Positions 63,022 through 64,000 of a stretch of 64,000 bases of DNA are shown in pieces. The DNA comes from UBA11606 sp039188975 (lineage in GTDB: Bacteria > Actinomycetota > Acidimicrobiia > Acidimicrobiales > Aldehydirespiratoraceae): positions 1 through 64,000 of the forward strand of contig JBCCYT010000003.1 in the NCBI GenBank assembly GCA_039188975.1. Reading direction: 5' to 3'. The notes under the pieces are model-generated. The model searched no databases. It was not told the DNA's origin and saw only the letters and a program-made list of their open reading frames with translations. Numbering within the stretch: position 1 is the stretch's first letter; every line of letters starts with the position of its first letter. A program made the position numbers and the translations under genes.

Positions 63022-64000
63022 TCACTTGTAGCTGCGCTGGGTCAGCTTGACGTATTCGAACTCGAGGTCTTCTTTGTGCAGGGTGGGATCGGCATCGGGG
63101 CCGTTCCACTCCCAGGCGCCGACGTAGGCGAAGTTGTCGTCGTCACGCAACGCCTCGCCCTCTTCGGTCTGTGACTCCTCCCGGAAGTGACCGCCGCAGC
63201 TCTCGTTGCGATGCAGGGCATCGCGCACCTTGAGCTCGGCGAACTCCATGAAGTCGTCGACTCGGTTGACCTTCTCGAGCATGGTGTTGATGCCATCGGG
63301 CGAGCCGAGCACCTTCACGTTCTTGCGGAACTCTTCGCGCAGCGCCGGGATTTCGCCCAGTGCCTTCTCGAGACCGTTCTCGTTGCGGGCCATGCCGCAG
63401 TACTCCCAGACGATTTTGCCGAGCTCGCGGTGGTAGTGCTCGACACCGTGGGTGCCGCCCTTCTTCGCCGTCCACTGCCGGGTGCGATCGTCGACCTCGG
63501 CCTGCGCCTCGATGAACGCAGGGTCGTCGGTCGACAGTGGTGTCTCACCGAGCTTCGGGGCGAGATAGTCGCCGATGGTGTAGGGCAACACGAAGTAGCC
63601 GTCCGCGAGGCCCTGCATGAGCGCGGATGCCCCGAGCCGGTTGGCGCCGTGGTCGGAGAAATTCGCCTCTCCGAGGGCGTACAGGCCGGGGACGGTGGTC
63701 ATCAGGTTGTAGTCGACCCACAACCCACCCATCGTGTAGTGGGTGGCGGGGTAGATGCGCATCGGCGTGTCGTAGGGGTTCTCGCCGGTGATGCGCTCGT
63801 ACATGTCGAACAGGTTGCCGTAGCGCTCGCGAACAGCCTGTTCGCCGTCTCGTACGATCGCCGCGCTGAAGTCGAGGTACACCCCGTTCTTGAGCGGCCC
63901 GACACCGCGGCCCTCGTCGACCACGGTCTTGGCGTTTCGGCTGGCGACATCTCGTGGGACGAGGTTGCCGAAGGCGGGGTACTTCTCTTCGAGGAAGTAG
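63022..64000 (-). CDS. sdhA: Succinate dehydrogenase flavoprotein subunit, C-terminal part
   Basis: 326 visible codons, open to the window edge (starts upstream of 64000). Visible are FGNLVPRDVASRNAKTV, YPATHYTMGGLWVDYNLM with the substrate-site His, LYALGEANFSDHGANRLGAS (FAD-binding), and the C-terminal helical domain with NESCGGHFREESQTEEGEAL. The N-terminal FAD-linking His is outside the window. Forms the catalytic subunit with SdhB, encoded just downstream. Confidence 0.95.
   Translation of the reverse strand, partial: YFLEEKYPAFGNLVPRDVASRNAKTVVDEGRGVGPLKNGVYLDFSAAIVRDGEQAVRERYGNLFDMYERITGENPYDTPMRIYPATHYTMGGLWVDYNLMTTVPGLYALGEANFSDHGANRLGASALMQGLADGYFVLPYTIGDYLAPKLGETPLSTDDPAFIEAQAEVDDRTRQWTAKKGGTHGVEHYHRELGKIVWEYCGMARNENGLEKALGEIPALREEFRKNVKVLGSPDGINTMLEKVNRVDDFMEFAELKVRDALHRNESCGGHFREESQTEEGEALRDDDNFAYVGAWEWNGPDADPTLHKEDLEFEYVKLTQRSYK

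Overview
This is a high-GC, gene-dense bacterial chromosome segment. Short intergenic gaps, many 4-bp start/stop overlaps and frequent GTG starts point to an actinobacterium. So do the gene families and neighbourhoods: helicase / BldG-like STAS / anti-sigma / topA / tmk / holB, a SigR-RsrA type pair, a DUF2342 metalloprotease next to tilS, guaB3-guaA, and a RegX3-like regulator with Streptomyces-type PHO boxes. Many proteins are shortened or divergent relative to Streptomyces and Mycobacterium versions, which makes a deep lineage such as Acidimicrobiia plausible; that placement is inference. I see no prophage, IS element or CRISPR array. The only clear mobile element is an intein.

Layout. 1-8 kb: a divergent DEAH-type helicase, a BldG-like switch, topA, an MFS transporter, tmk and holB, then tRNA-Thr(CGT). 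8-9.4 kb: an ECF sigma/anti-sigma pair, a small Cys protein behind a SigR-like promoter, and four tandem hairpin repeats. 9.4-19 kb: a CHASE-GGDEF-EAL protein, metalloprotease-tilS, Nudix, SGNH, guaB3-guaA. 19-28.6 kb: a protein with three neocarzinostatin-like domains, then a phosphate cassette. 28.6-38.4 kb: two frameshifted genes, pcrA with an intein, a P450, hipBA, a small self-regulated operon and an AlaX editing protein. 38-48 kb: sucCD, an active and a dead amidase, purH, an acyltransferase, icd. 48-64 kb: a heterodimeric ABC exporter, c-di-GMP proteins, mdh, a Nei-type glycosylase, a DUF368 transporter and sdhBA running off the end.

The strongest candidate for an unusual system is the phosphate cassette at 20.6-28.5 kb. 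Two pstS genes each sit behind a PHO box. PstC carries an extra RDD-like membrane domain. The PhoU and PhoR roles are joined in one soluble polypeptide (PhoU domain followed by HisKA-HATPase, no membrane segment, no PAS) that overlaps the RegX3-like regulator gene. The second is the pcrA intein, whose central domain reads like a GIY-YIG nuclease rather than LAGLIDADG.

Central metabolism is well represented: icd, sucCD, sdhAB and mdh cover much of the TCA cycle, and purH, guaA and guaB3 cover late purine synthesis. Three c-di-GMP proteins (one with a degenerate GGDEF, one with a His-rich periplasmic insert) suggest active second-messenger signalling. Start sites were chosen by eye from overlaps, possible ribosome sites and family alignment from memory; uncertain ones are marked.
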